From Paragordius varius (lineage: Eukaryota; Nematomorpha): 64,000 bases of DNA. A model generated the notes under the pieces. The model did no database searches, was not told where the DNA came from, and saw nothing but the letters and a program-made list of their open reading frames with translations. The position numbers and the translations under genes were made by a program. Positions 41,459 to 54,200 of this stretch are shown here, piece by piece; within the stretch, counting starts at the first letter, position 1; the number at the start of each line of letters is the position of its first letter. The DNA lies in the NCBI GenBank assembly GCA_964247055.1, contig OZ176052.1, positions 13,392,001 through 13,456,000 on the forward strand, written 5' to 3'.

Positions 41459-44400
41459 GATTTTTACAACGATACTTTATAAATTAATGTATAAAACTAG
41501 TCGTATCAATAAGTCGCATCAATACTCAAGTTAAACTTTGTCCTTAAAAATCGGATATTGGTCACCGGTGAACAAAATAATTTTTTATACATTCTCTTAG
41601 TAAGACTACATCAAAATATAGAGATAGTTTGACAAACTCTTTTAACCGATTTTTACAACGATACTTTAAAAATTATGGTATTAAACCAGTCGCATCAATA
41701 CTCAAGTTAAACTTTGTCCTTAAAAATCGGATATTGGTCACCGGTGAACAAAATAATTTTTTATACATTCTCTTAGTACTACATCAAAATATAGAGATAG
41801 TTTGACAAACTCTTTTAACCGATTTTTACAACGATACTTTAAAAATTATGGTATTAAACCAGTCGCATCAATACTCAAGTTAAACTTTGTCCTTAAAAAT
41901 CGGATATTGGTCACCGGTGAACAAAATTATTTTTTATACATTCTCTTAGTAAGACTACAACAAAATATAGAGATAGTTTGACAAACTCTCTCATATCCGA
42001 TTTTTACAACGATACTTTATAAATTAATGTATAAAACTAGTCGTATCAATAAGTCGCATCAATACTCAAGTTAAACTTTGTCCTTAAAAATCGGATATTG
42101 GTCACCGGTGAACAAAATAATTTTTTATACATTCTCTTAGTAAGACTACATCAAAATATAGAGATAGTTTGACAAACTCTTTTAACCGATTTTTACAACG
42201 ATACTTTAAAAATTATGGTATTAAACCAGTCGCATCAATACTCAAGTTAAACTTTATCCTTAAAATTGGATATTGGTCACCGGTGAACAAAATAATTTTT
42301 TATACATTCTCTTAGTTAGACTAGATCTAGAGATAGTTTGACAAACTCTTTCATATCCGATTTTTACAACGATACTTTAAAAATTATGGTATTAAACTAG
42401 TCGCATCAATACTCAAATTAAACTTTGTCCTTAAAAATCGGATATTGGTCACCGGTGAACAAAATTATATTTTATATATTGTCTTAGCAAGACTACATCA
42501 AAATATAGAGATAGTTTGAAACTCTTTCATATCCGATTTTTACAACGATACTTTAAAAATTAATGTATAAAACTAGTCGCATCAATACTCAAGTTAAACT
42601 TTATCCTTAAAAATTGGATATTGGTCACCGGTGAACAAAATAATTTTTTATACATTCTCTTAGTAAGACTACATCAAAATATAGAGATAGTTTGACAAAC
42701 TCTTTCATATCCGATTTTTACAACGATACTTTAAAAATTAATGTATTAAACTAGTCGCATCAATACTCAAATTAAACTTTGTCCTTAAAAATCGGATATT
42801 GGTCACCGGTGAACAAAATTATTTTTTATATATTCTCTTAGCAAGACTACATCAAAATATAGAGATAGTTTGACAAACTCTTTCATATCCGATTTTTACA
42901 ACGATACTTTAAAAATTAATGTATAAAACTAGTCGTATCAATAAATCGCATCAATACTCAGGTTAAACTTTGTCCTTAAAAATTGGATATTGGTCACCGG
43001 TGAATAAAATTATTTTTTATACATTCTCTTAGTAGGACTACATCAAAATATAGAGATAGTTTGGCAAAGTCTTTCATATCCGATTTTTACAACGATACTT
43101 TAAAAATTAATGTATAAAACTAGTCGCATCAATACTCAAGTTAAACTTTGTCCTTAAAAATTGAATATTGGTCACCGGTGAACAAAATTATTTTTTATAC
43201 ATTCTCTTAGTAAGACTACATCAAAATATAGAGATAGTTTGACAAACTCTTTCATATCCGATTTTTACAACGATACTTTGAAAATTAATGTGTTAAACTA
43301 GTCGCATCAATACTCAAGTTAAACTTTGTCCTTAAAAATCGGATATTGGTCACCAGTGAACAAAATTATTTTTTATACATTCTCTTCGCAAGACTACATC
43401 AAAATATAGAGATAGTTTGACAAACTCTTTCATATCCGATTTTTACAACGATACTTTATAAATTAATGTATAAAACTAGTCGTATCAATAAGTCGCATCA
43501 ATACTCAAGTTAAACTTTGTCCTTAAAAATCGGATATTGGTCACCGGTGAACAAAATAATTTTTTATACATTCTCTTAGTAAGACTACATCAAAATATAG
43601 AGATAGTTTGACAAACTCTTTCATAACCGATTTTTACAACGATACTTTAAAAATTATGGTATTAAACCAGTCGCATCAATACTCAAGTTAAACTTTGTCC
43701 TTAAAAATCGGATATTGGTCACCGGTGAACAAAATTATTTTTTATACATTCTCTTAGTAAGACTACATCAAAATATAGAGATAGTTTGACAAACTCTTTC
43801 ATATCCGATTTTTACAACGATACTTTAAAAATTAATGTATAAAACTAGTCGCATCAATACTCAAGTTAAACTTTATCCTTAAAAATTGGATATTGGTCAC
43901 CGGTGAACAAAATAATTTTTTATACATTCTCTTAGTAAGACTACATCAAAATATAGAGATAGTTTGACAAACTCTTTCATATCCGATTTTTACAACGATA
44001 CTTTAAAAATTATGGTATTAAACTAGTCGCATCAATACTCAAATTAAACTTTGTCCTTAAAAATCGGATATTGGTCACCGGTGAACAAAATTATATTTTA
44101 TATATTCTCTTAGCAAGACTACATCAAAATATAGAGATAGTTTGAAACTCTTTCATAACCGATTTTTACAACGATACTTTAAAAATTATGGTATTAAACC
44201 AGTCGCATCAATACTCAAGTTAAACTTTGTCCTTAACAATCGGATATTGGTCACCGGTGAACAAAATTATTTTTTATACATTCTCTTAGTAGGACTACAT
44301 CAAAATATAGAGATAGTTTGGCAAACTCTTTCATATCCGATTTTTACAACGATATTTAAAAATTAATGTATAAAACTAGTCGCATCAATACTCAAGTTAA

Positions 44401-44692
44401 ACTTTGTCCTTAAAAATCGAATATTGGTCACGGTGAACAAAATTATTTTTTATACATTCTCTTAGTAAGACTACATCAAAATATAGAGATAGTTTGACAA
44501 ACTCTTTCATATCCGATTTTTACAACGATACTTTAAAAGTTAATGTATAAAACTAGTCGCATCAATACTCAAGTTAAACTTTATCCTTAAAAATTGGATA
44601 TTGGTCACCGGTGAACAAAATAATTTTTTATACATTCTCTTAGTAAGACTACATCAAAATATAGAGATAGTTTGACAAACTCTTTCATATCC

Positions 44693-45223
44693 GATTTTTA
44701 CAACGATACTTTAAAAATTATGGTATTAAACTAGTCGCATCAATACTCAAATTAAACTTTGTCCTTAAAAATCGGATATTGGTCACCGGTGAACAAAATT
44801 ATATTTTATATATTCTCTTAGCAAGACTACATCAAAATATAGAGATAGTTTGAAACTCTTTCATAACCGATTTTTACAACGATACTTTAAAAATTATGGT
44901 ATTAAACCAGTCGCATCAATACTCAAGTTAAACTTTGTCCTTAACAATCGGATATTGGTCACCGGTGAACAAAATTATTTTTTATACATTCTCTTAGTAG
45001 GACTACATCAAAATATAGAGATAGTTTGGCAAACTCTTTCATATCCGATTTTTACAACGATATTTAAAAATTAATGTATAAAACTAGTCGCATCAATACT
45101 CAAGTTAAACTTTGTCCTTAAAAATCTAAAATTGGTCACCGGTGAACAAAATTATTTTTTATACATTCTCTTAGTAAGACTACATCAAAATATAGAGATA
45201 GTTTGACAAACTCTTTCATATCC
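44693..45223 (+). repeat. Three-monomer unit a-b-c', copy 1 (531 bp)
   Basis: a-b-c' in tandem with the next 528 bp. The corresponding place in the second large copy (from 50596) has a single a-b-c', so the extra unit was gained here or lost there after the large duplication. c' is recognised by 'aaatctaaaattgg'. Confidence 0.9.
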
Positions 45224-45751
45224 GATTTTTACAACGATACTTTAAAAATTATGGTATTAAACTAGTCGCATCAATACTCAAATTAAACTTTGTCCTTAAA
45301 AATCGGATATTGGTCACCGGTGAACAAAATTATATTTTATATATTCTCTTAGCAAGACTACATCAAAATATAGAGATAGTTTGAAACTCTTTCATAACCG
45401 ATTACAACGATACTTTAAAAATTATGGTATTAAACCAGTCGCATCAATACTCAAGTTAAACTTTGTCCTTAACAATCGGATATTGGTCACCGGTGAACAA
45501 AATTATTTTTTATACATTCTCTTAGTAGGACTACATCAAAATATAGAGATAGTTTGGCAAACTCTTTCATATCCGATTTTTACAACGATATTTAAAAATT
45601 AATGTATAAAACTAGTCGCATCAATACTCAAGTTAAACTTTGTCCTTAAAAATCTAAAATTGGTCACCGGTGAACAAAATTATTTTTTATACATTCTCTT
45701 AGTAAGACTACATCAAAATATAGAGATAGTTTGACAAACTCTTTTATATCC
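45224..45751 (+). repeat. Three-monomer unit a-b-c', copy 2 (528 bp)
   Basis: Same as 44693-45223 except that three T residues are missing at the start of b ('aaccgattacaacg' near 45395). It is followed by a k monomer ('aatgtattaaac' with 'tatatattc'), as in the other large copy. Confidence 0.9.
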
Positions 45752-47270
45752 GATTTTTACAACGATACTTTAAAAATTAATGTATTAAACTAGTCGCATC
45801 AATACTCAAATTAAACTTTGTCCTTAAAAATCGGATATTGGTCACCGGTGAACAAAATTATTTTTTATATATTCTCTTAGCAAGACTACATCAAAATATA
45901 GAGATAGTTTGACAAACTCTTTCATATCCGATTTTTACAACGATACTTTAAAAATTAATGTATAAAACTAGTCGTATCAATAAATCGCATCAATACTCAG
46001 GTTAAACTTTGTCCTTAAAAATTGGATATTGGTCACCGGTGAATAAAATTATTTTTTATTCATTCTCTTAGTAGGACTACATCAAAATATAGAGATAGTT
46101 TGGCAAACTCTTTCATATCCGATTTTTACAACGATACTTTAAAAATTAATGTATAAAACTAGTCGCATCAATACTCAAGTTAAACTTTGTCCTTAAAAAT
46201 CGAATATTGGTCACCGGTGAACAAAATTATTTTTTATACATTCTCTTAGTAAGACTACATCAAAAAATAGAGATAGTTTGACAAACTCTTTCATATCCGA
46301 TTTTTACAACGATACTTTAAAAATTAATGTGTTAAACTAGTCGCATCAATACTCAAGTTAAACTTTGTCCTTAAAAATCGGATATTGGTCACCAGTGAAC
46401 AAAATTATTTTTTATACATTCTCTTCGCAAGACTACATCAAAATATAGAGATAGTTTGACAAACTCTTTCATATCCGATTTTTACAACGATACTTTATAA
46501 ATTAATGTATAAAACTAGTCGTATCAATAAGTCGCATCAATACTCAAGTTAAACTTTGTCCTTAAAAATCGGATATTGGTCACCGGTGAACAAAATAATT
46601 TTTTATACATTCTCTTAGTAAGACTACATCAAAATATAGAGATAGTTTGACAAACTCTTTCATAACCGATTTTTACAACGATACTTTAAAAATTATGGTA
46701 TTAAACCAGTCGCATCAATACTCAAGTTAAACTTTGTCCTTAAAAATCGGATATTGGTCACCGGTGAACAAAATTATTTTTTATACATTCTCTTAGTAAG
46801 ACTACATCAAAATATAGAGATAGTTTGACAAACTCTTTCATATCCGATTTTTACAACGATACTTTAAAAATTATGGTATTAAACTAGTCGCATCAATACT
46901 CAAATTAAACTTTGTCCTTAAAAATCGGATATTGGTCACCGGTGAACAAAATTATATTTTATATATTCTCTTAGCAAGACTACATCAAAATATAGAGATA
47001 GTTTGAAACTCTTTCATAACCGATTTTTACAACGATACTTTAAAAATTATGGTATTAAACCAGTCGCATCAATACTCAAGTTAAACTTTGTCCTTAACAA
47101 TCGGATATTGGTCACCGGTGAACAAAATTATTTTTTATACATTCTCTTAGTAGGACTACATCAAAATATAGAGATAGTTTGGCAAACTCTTTCATATCCG
47201 ATTTTTACAACGATATTTAAAAATTAATGTATAAAACTAGTCGCATCAATACTCAAGTTAAACTTTGTCC

Positions 47271-49163
47271 TTAAAAATCGAATATTGGTCACCGGTGAAC
47301 AAAATTATTTTTTATACATTCTCTTAGTAAGACTACAAAAAAATATAGAGATAGTTTGACAAACTCTTTCATATCCGATTTTTACAACGATATTTTAAAA
47401 ATTAATGTGTTAAACTAGTCGCATCAATACTCAAGTTAAACTTTGTCCTTAAAAATCGGATATTGGTCACCGGTGAACAAAATTATTTTTTATACATTCT
47501 CTTAGCAAGACTACATCAAAATATAGAGATAGTTTGACAAACTCTTTCATATCCGATTTTTACAACGATACTTTATAAATTAATGTATAAAACTAGTCGT
47601 ATCAATAAGTCGCATCAATACTCAAGTTAAACTTTGTCCTTAAAAATCGGATATTGGTCACCGGTGAACAAAATAATTTTTTATACATTCTCTTAGTAAG
47701 ACTACATCAAAATATAGAGATAGTTTGACAAACTCTTTCATAACCGATTTTTACAACGATACTTTAAAAATTATGGTATTAAACCAGTCGCATCAATACT
47801 CAAGTTAAACTTTGTCCTTAAAAATCGGATATTGGTCACCGGTGAACAAAATTATTTTTTATACATTCTCTTAGTAAGACTACATCAAAATATAGAGATA
47901 GTTTGACAAACTCTTTCATATCCGATTTTTACAACGATACTTTAAAAATTAATGTATAAAACTAGTCGCATCAATACTCAAGTTAAACTTTATCCTTAAA
48001 AATTGGATATTGGTCACCGGTGAACAAAATAATTTTTTATACATTCTCTTAGTAAGACTACATCAAAATATAGGGATAGTTTGACAAACTCTTTCATATC
48101 CTATTTTTACAACGATACTTTAAAAATTATGGTATTAAACTAGTCGCATCAATACTCAAATTAAACTTTGTCCTTAAAAATCGGATATTGGTCACCGGTG
48201 AACAAAATTATATTTTATATATTCTCTTAGCAAGACTACATCAAAATATAGAGATAGTTTGAAACTCTTTCATAACCGATTTTTACAACGATACTTTAAA
48301 AATTATGGTATTAAACCAGTCGCATCAATACTCAAGTTAAACTTGTTCCTTAAAAATTGGATATTGGTCACCGGTGAACAAAATAATTTTTTATACATTC
48401 TCTTAGTAAGACTACATCAAAATATAGAGATAGTTTGACAAACTCTTTCATATCCGATTTTTACAACGATACTTTAAAAATTATGGTATTAAACTAGTCG
48501 CATCAATACTCAAATTAAACTTTGTCCTTAAAAATCGGATATTGGTCACCGGTGAACAAAATTATATTTTATATATTCTCTTAGCAAGACTACATCAAAA
48601 TATAGAGATAGTTTGAAACTCTTTCATAACCGATTTTTACAACGATACTTTAAAAATTAATGTATAAAACTAGTCGCATCAATACTCAAGTTAAACTTTA
48701 TCCTTAAAAATTGGATATTGGTCACCGGTGAACAAAATAATTTTTTATATATTCTCTTAGCAAGACTACATCAAAATATAGAGATAGTTTGACAAACTCT
48801 TTCATATCCGATTTTTACAACGATATTTAAAAATTAATGTATAAAACTAGTCGCATCAATACTCAAGTTAAACTTTGTCCTTAAAAATCGAATATTGGTC
48901 ACGGTGAACAAAATTATTTTTTATACATTCTCTTAGTAAGACTACATCAAAATATAGAGATAGTTTGACAAACTCTTTCATATCCGATTTTTACAACGAT
49001 ACTTTAAAAATTAATGTATAAAACTAGTCGCATCAATACTCAAGTTAAACTTTATCCTTAAAAATTGGATATTGGTCACCGGTGAACAAAATAATTTTTT
49101 ATACATTCTCTTAGTAAGACTACATCAAAATATAGAGATAGTTTGACAAACTCTTTCATATCC
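47271..49163 (+). repeat. Satellite monomers between the two large copies
   Basis: Order from the left is a d-like monomer ending with the altered 'ctacaaaaaaatatag', e, i, j, l (with 'tataggga' near 48070), a, a j-like monomer that changes into an l-type end ('cttgttccttaaaaattgg' near 48344), a, further l and m types. The j/l joint near 48340-48360 looks like another intra-monomer switch. No gene. Confidence 0.75.
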
Positions 49164-50595
49164 GATTTTTACAACGATACTTTGAAAATTAATGTGTTAA
49201 ACTAGTCGCATCAATACTCAAGTTAAACTTTGTCCTTAAAAATCGGATATTGGTCACCAGTGAACAAAATTATTTTTTATACATTCTCTTCGCAAGACTA
49301 CATCAAAATATAGAGATAGTTTGACAAACTCTTTCATATCCGATTTTTACAACGATACTTTATAAATTAATGTATAAAACTAGTCGTATCAATAAGTCGC
49401 ATCAATACTCAAGTTAAACTTTGTCCTTAAAAATCGGATATTGGTCACCGGTGAACAAAATAATTTTTTATACATTCTCTTAGTAAGACTACATCAAAAT
49501 ATAGAGATAGTTTGACAAACTCTTTCATAACCGATTTTTACAACGATACTTTAAAAATTATGGTATTAAACCAGTCGCATCAATACTCAAGTTAAACTTT
49601 GTCCTTAAAAATCGGATATTGGTCACCGGTGAACAAAATTATTTTTATACATTCTCTTAGTAAGACTACATCAAAATATAGAGATAGTTTGACAAACTCT
49701 TTCATATCCGATTTTTACAACGATACTTTAAAAATTAATGTATAAAACTAGTCGCATCAATACTCAAGTTAAACTTTATCCTTAAAAATTGGATATTGGT
49801 CACCGGTGAACAAAATAATTTTTTATACATTCTCTTAGTAAGACTACATCAAAATATAGAGATAGTTTGACAAACTCTTTCATATCCGATTTTTACAACG
49901 ATACTTTAAAAATTATGGTATTAAACTAGTCGCATCAATACTCAAATTAAACTTTGTCCTTAAAAATCGGATATTGGTCACCGGTGAACAAAATTATATT
50001 TTATATATTCTCTTAGCAAGACTACATCAAAATATAGAGATAGTTTGAAACTCTTTCATAACCGATTTTTACAACGATACTTTAAAAATTATGGTATTAA
50101 ACCAGTCGCATCAATACTCAAGTTAAACTTTGTCCTTAACAATCGGATATTGGTCACCGGTGAACAAAATTATTTTTTATACATTCTCTTAGTAGGACTA
50201 CATCAAAATATAGAGATAGTTTGGCAAACTCTTTCATATCCGATTTTTACAACGATATTTAAAAATTAATGTATAAAACTAGTCGCATCAATACTCAAGT
50301 TAAACTTTGTCCTTAAAAATCGAATATTGGTCACGGTGAACAAAATTATTTTTTATACATTCTCTTAGTAAGACTACATCAAAATATAGAGATAGTTTGA
50401 CAAACTCTTTCATATCCGATTTTTACAACGATACTTTAAAAATTAATGTATAAAACTAGTCGCATCAATACTCAAGTTAAACTTTATCCTTAAAAATTGG
50501 ATATTGGTCACCGGTGAACAAAATAATTTTTTATACATTCTCTTAGTAAGACTACATCAAAATATAGAGATAGTTTGACAAACTCTTTCATATCC

Positions 50596-52220
50596 GATTT
50601 TTACAACGATACTTTAAAAATTATGGTATTAAACTAGTCGCATCAATACTCAAATTAAACTTTGTCCTTAAAAATCGGATATTGGTCACCGGTGAACAAA
50701 ATTATATTTTATATATTCTCTTAGCAAGACTACATCAAAATATAGAGATAGTTTGAAACTCTTTCATAACCGATTTTTACAACGATACTTTAAAAATTAT
50801 GGTATTAAACCAGTCGCATCAATACTCAAGTTAAACTTTGTCCTTAACAATCGGATATTGGTCACCGGTGAACAAAATTATTTTTTATACATTCTCTTAG
50901 TAGGACTACATCAAAATATAGAGATAGTTTGGCAAACTCTTTCATATCCGATTTTTACAACGATATTTAAAAATTAATGTATAAAACTAGTCGCATCAAT
51001 ACTCAAGTTAAACTTTGTCCTTAAAAATCTAAAATTGGTCACCGGTGAACAAAATTATTTTTTATACATTCTCTTAGTAAGACTACATCAAAATATAGAG
51101 ATAGTTTGACAAACTCTTTCATATCCGATTTTTACGACGATACTTTAAAAATTAATGTATTAAACTAGTCGCATCAATACTCAAATTAAACTTTGTCCTT
51201 AAAAATCGGATATTGGTCACCGGTGAACAAAATTATTTTTTATATATTCTCTTAGCAAGACTACATCAAAATATAGAGATAGTTTGACAAACTCTTTCAT
51301 ATCCGATTTTTACAACGATACTTTAAAAATTAATGTATAAAACTAGTCGTATCAATAAATCGCATCAATACTCAGGTTAAACTTTGTCCTTAAAAATTGG
51401 ATATTGGTCACCGGTGAATAAAATTATTTTTTATTCATTCTCTTAGTAGGACTACATCAAAATATAGAGATAGTTTGGCAAACTCTTTCATATCCGATTT
51501 TTACAACGATACTTTAAAAATTAATGTATAAAACTAGTCGCATCAATACTCAAGTTAAACTTTGTCCTTAAAAATCGAATATTGGTCACCGGTGAACAAA
51601 ATTATTTTTTATACATTCTCTTAGTAAGACTACATCAAAAAATAGAGATAGTTTGACAAACTCTTTCATATCCGATTTTTACAACGATACTTTAAAAATT
51701 AATGTGTTAAACTAGTCGCATCAATACTCAAGTTAAACTTTGTCCTTAAAAATCGGATATTGGTCACCAGTGAACAAAATTATTTTTTATACATTCTCTT
51801 CGCAAGACTACATCAAAATATAGAGATAGTTTGACAAACTCTTTCATATCCGATTTTTACAACGATACTTTATAAATTAATGTATAAAACTAGTCGTATC
51901 AATAAGTCGCATCAATACTCAAGTTAAACTTTGTCCTTAAAAATCGGATATTGGTCACCGGTGAACAAAATAATTTTTTATACATTCTCTTAGTAAGACT
52001 ACATCAAAATATAGAGATAGTTTGACAAACTCTTTCATAACCGATTTTTACAACGATACTTTAAAAATTATGGTATTAAACCAGTCGCATCAATACTCAA
52101 GTTAAACTTTGTCCTTAAAAATCGGATATTGGTCACCGGTGAACAAAATTATTTTTTATACATTCTCTTAGTAAGACTACATCAAAATATAGAGATAGTT
52201 TGACAAACTCTTTCATATCC
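50596..52220 (+). repeat. HOR block II, nine-monomer form (1625 bp)
   Basis: Order a-b-c'-k-f-g-h-i-j. Compared with the full unit, c-d-e is replaced by c'-k. The a marker 'gtttgaaactc' starts both this unit and the next at 52221. It belongs at the same time to the large duplicated segment, which links the two structures. Confidence 0.9.
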
Positions 52221-52396
52221 GATTTTTACAACGATACTTTAAAAATTATGGTATTAAACTAGTCGCATCAATACTCAAATTAAACTTTGTCCTTAAAAAT
52301 CGGATATTGGTCACCGGTGAACAAAATTATATTTTATATATTCTCTTAGCAAGACTACATCAAAATATAGAGATAGTTTGAAACTCTTTCATAACC
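52221..52396 (+). repeat. Monomer a (176 bp)
   Basis: Markers: 'tatggtattaaactag', 'tcaaattaaac', 'ttatattttatatattc', 'cttagcaagac', and 'agtttgaaactc', where two bases are missing so that the dyad arms shrink to AGTTT-g-AAACT. It ends in 'ataacc' where most types have 'atatcc'. Confidence 0.9.
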
Positions 52397-52574
52397 GATT
52401 TTTACAACGATACTTTAAAAATTATGGTATTAAACCAGTCGCATCAATACTCAAGTTAAACTTTGTCCTTAACAATCGGATATTGGTCACCGGTGAACAA
52501 AATTATTTTTTATACATTCTCTTAGTAGGACTACATCAAAATATAGAGATAGTTTGGCAAACTCTTTCATATCC
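52397..52574 (+). repeat. Monomer b (178 bp)
   Basis: Markers: 'tatggtattaaaccag', 'ccttaacaatcgg', 'cttagtaggac', 'agtttggcaaac'. It lacks stop codons in one frame, so an open frame of 74 codons from a TTG at the end of monomer a runs through b; this recurs only because b recurs. Confidence 0.9.
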
Positions 52575-52751
52575 GATTTTTACAACGATATTTAAAAATT
52601 AATGTATAAAACTAGTCGCATCAATACTCAAGTTAAACTTTGTCCTTAACAATCGGATATTGGTCACCGGTGAACAAAATTATTTTTTATACATTCTCTT
52701 AGTAGGACTACATCAAAATATAGAGATAGTTTGGCAAACTCTTTCATATCC
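52575..52751 (+). repeat. Monomer c (177 bp)
   Basis: Starts with 'acgatatttaaaaatt' (one base fewer than the usual 'gatacttt'), has 'gtataaaactagtcgc', and shares the b-type right part ('ttaacaatcgg', 'taggac', 'tttggc'). It looks like b with a different left part, possibly an old b hybrid. Confidence 0.88.
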
Positions 52752-52928
52752 GATTTTTACAACGATATTTAAAAATTAATGTATAAAACTAGTCGCATCA
52801 ATACTCAAGTTAAACTTTGTCCTTAAAAATCGAATTTTGGTCACCGGTGAACAAAATTATTTTTTATACATTCTCTTAGTAAGACTACATAAAAATATAG
52901 AGATAGTTTGACAAACTCTTTCATATCC
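52752..52928 (+). repeat. Monomer d (177 bp)
   Basis: Same left part as c. The right part has 'tcgaattttggtc' and 'gactacataaaaatatag'. It differs from g mainly by these two small changes. Confidence 0.88.
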
Positions 52929-53106
52929 GATTTTTACAACGATATTTTAAAAATTAATGTGTTAAACTAGTCGCATCAATACTCAAGTTAAACTTTGTCC
53001 TTAAAAATCGGATATTGGTCACCGGTAAACAAAATTATTTTTTATACATTCTCTTAGCAAGACTACATCAAAATATAGAGATAGTTTGACAAACTCTTTC
53101 ATATCC
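52929..53106 (+). repeat. Monomer e (178 bp)
   Basis: Has 'gatattttaaaaatt', 'gtgttaaactag' and 'cttagcaagac'. This copy has 'accggtaaac', which breaks the near-palindrome; the next copy (54909-55086) keeps 'accggtgaac' and is used below for the positions of the dyads. Confidence 0.88.
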
Positions 53107-53297
53107 GATTTTTACAACGATACTTTAAAAATTAATGTATAAAACTAGTCGTATCAATAAATCGCATCAATACTCAGGTTAAACTTTGTCCTTAAAAATT
53201 GGATATTGGTCACCGGTGAATAAAATTATTTTTTATTCATTCTCTTAGTAGGACTACATCAAAATATAGAGATAGTTTGGCAAACTCTTTCATATCC
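53107..53297 (+). repeat. Monomer f (191 bp)
   Basis: Carries the 13-bp tandem duplication in the 'aaatcgc' form, plus 'actcaggtt', 'ttaaaaattgg', 'gtgaataaaa', 'ttattcattc', 'taggac' and 'tttggc'. It is related to t of HOR block I by the duplication, 'taggac' and 'tttggc'. Confidence 0.9.
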
Positions 53298-53475
53298 GAT
53301 TTTTACAACGATACTTTAAAAATTAATGTATAAAACTAGTCGCATCAATACTCAAGTTAAACTTTGTCCTTAAAAATCGAATATTGGTCACCGGTGAACA
53401 AAATTATTTTTTATACATTCTCTTAGTAAGACTACATCAAAAAATAGAGATAGTTTGACAAACTCTTTCATATCC
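53298..53475 (+). repeat. Monomer g (178 bp)
   Basis: Markers: 'gtataaaactagtcgc', 'tcgaatattgg', 'catcaaaaaatag'. It always follows f in this block and corresponds in order to u of HOR block I. Confidence 0.88.
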
Positions 53476-53831
53476 GATTTTTACAACGATACTTTAAAAA
53501 TTAATGTGTTAAACTAGTCGCATCAATACTCAAGTTAAACTTTGTCCTTAAAAATCGGATATTGGTCACCAGTGAACAAAATTATTTTTTATACATTCTC
53601 TTCGCAAGACTACATCAAAATATAGAGATAGTTTGACAAACTCTTTCATATCCGATTTTTACAACGATACTTTAAAAATTAATGTGTTAAACTAGTCGCA
53701 TCAATACTCAAGTTAAACTTTGTCCTTAAAAATCGGATATTGGTCACCAGTGAACAAAATTATTTTTTATACATTCTCTTCGCAAGACTACATCAAAATA
53801 TAGAGATAGTTTGACAAACTCTTTCATATCC
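53476..53831 (+). repeat. Monomer h, two copies in a row (2 x 178 bp)
   Basis: h1 is 53476-53653 and h2 is 53654-53831. Both carry 'gtgttaaactag', 'caccagtgaac' and 'ctcttcgcaag'. Units elsewhere have one h (10-monomer form) or two (11-monomer form). The doubled h explains the 178-bp difference between the 1980-bp and 1802-bp units. Confidence 0.92.
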
Positions 53832-54022
53832 GATTTTTACAACGATACTTTATAAATTAATGTATAAAACTAGTCGTATCAATAAGTCGCATCAATACTC
53901 AAGTTAAACTTTGTCCTTAAAAATCGGATATTGGTCACCGGTGAACAAAATAATTTTTTATACATTCTCTTAGTAAGACTACATCAAAATATAGAGATAG
54001 TTTGACAAACTCTTTCATAACC
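53832..54022 (+). repeat. Monomer i (191 bp)
   Basis: Carries 'tttataaattaatg', the 13-bp duplication in the 'aagtcgc' form (53872-53884 and 53885-53897), 'aaaataatt' and the 'ataacc' end. It corresponds to w of HOR block I, which has the same 'tttataaatt' plus duplication. Confidence 0.9.
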
Positions 54023-54200
54023 GATTTTTACAACGATACTTTAAAAATTATGGTATTAAACCAGTCGCATCAATACTCAAGTTAAACTTTGTCCTTAAAA
54101 ATCGGATATTGGTCACCGGTGAACAAAATTATTTTTTATACATTCTCTTAGTAAGACTACATCAAAATATAGAGATAGTTTGACAAACTCTTTCATATCC
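54023..54200 (+). repeat. Monomer j (178 bp)
   Basis: Markers: 'tatggtattaaaccag' with 'ccttaaaaatcgg' and 'cttagtaagac'. It differs from b in the right half and corresponds to x of HOR block I. It is followed by a, or by l and then a. Confidence 0.88.

Larger units (their letters stand above)
31915..43259 (+). repeat. Mixed satellite block with short local HORs
   Basis: About 63 monomers of the known variants in changing order. Local periodicity includes a four-monomer spacing of 713 bp (a 'tatggtgttaaac' monomer at 34779 and 35492) and the 369-bp dimer at 40721-41458. The r variant lies at 32438-32608. Deletion forms include 'actcttttaaccg' near 39276, 41637 and 42177, 'ctacatctagag' near 39420, and a short monomer near 39870 that lost part of the 'tcaatactcagg' region. 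A frame of 96 codons at 36861-37151 spans two monomers and is not considered a gene. Confidence 0.85.
43260..47270 (+). repeat. Large duplicated segment, copy 1
   Basis: Monomer order h-i-j-l-a-b-m-l-a-b-c'-a-b-c'-k-f-g-h-i-j-a-b. It matches 49164-52645 at offset 5904, then 5903, then 5375 after the extra a-b-c' unit present here. Sub-units: four-monomer a-b-m-l at 43985-44692 (708 bp), three-monomer a-b-c' at 44693-45223 (531 bp) and again at 45224-45751 (528 bp, three bases fewer in b). m carries 'gtcacggtg', a one-base loss in the palindrome. c' carries 'tctaaaattgg'. Confidence 0.9.
49164..52645 (+). repeat. Large duplicated segment, copy 2
   Basis: Order h-i-j-l-a-b-m-l-a-b-c'-k-f-g-h-i-j-a-b, the same as 43260-47270 but with one a-b-c'. 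It includes the 708-bp a-b-m-l unit at 49888-50595. Private differences are one T fewer in the AT tract near 49641 and 'tttacgacg' near 51131. After b it continues with c, while copy 1 continues with a d-like monomer, which sets the right boundary. It overlaps the start of HOR block II. Confidence 0.9.
52221..54200 (+). repeat. HOR block II, eleven-monomer reference unit (1980 bp)
   Basis: Order a-b-c-d-e-f-g-h-h-i-j. Lengths are 176, 178, 177, 177, 178, 191, 178, 178, 178, 191 and 178 bp, which sum to 1980. The following 1250 bp or so match at exactly 1980-bp offset with one substitution (near 53027, 'accggtaaac' versus 'accggtgaac') before a four-base loss in h of the next unit. This is the clearest higher-order unit in the window and is used to name the monomers below. 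Confidence 0.95.
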
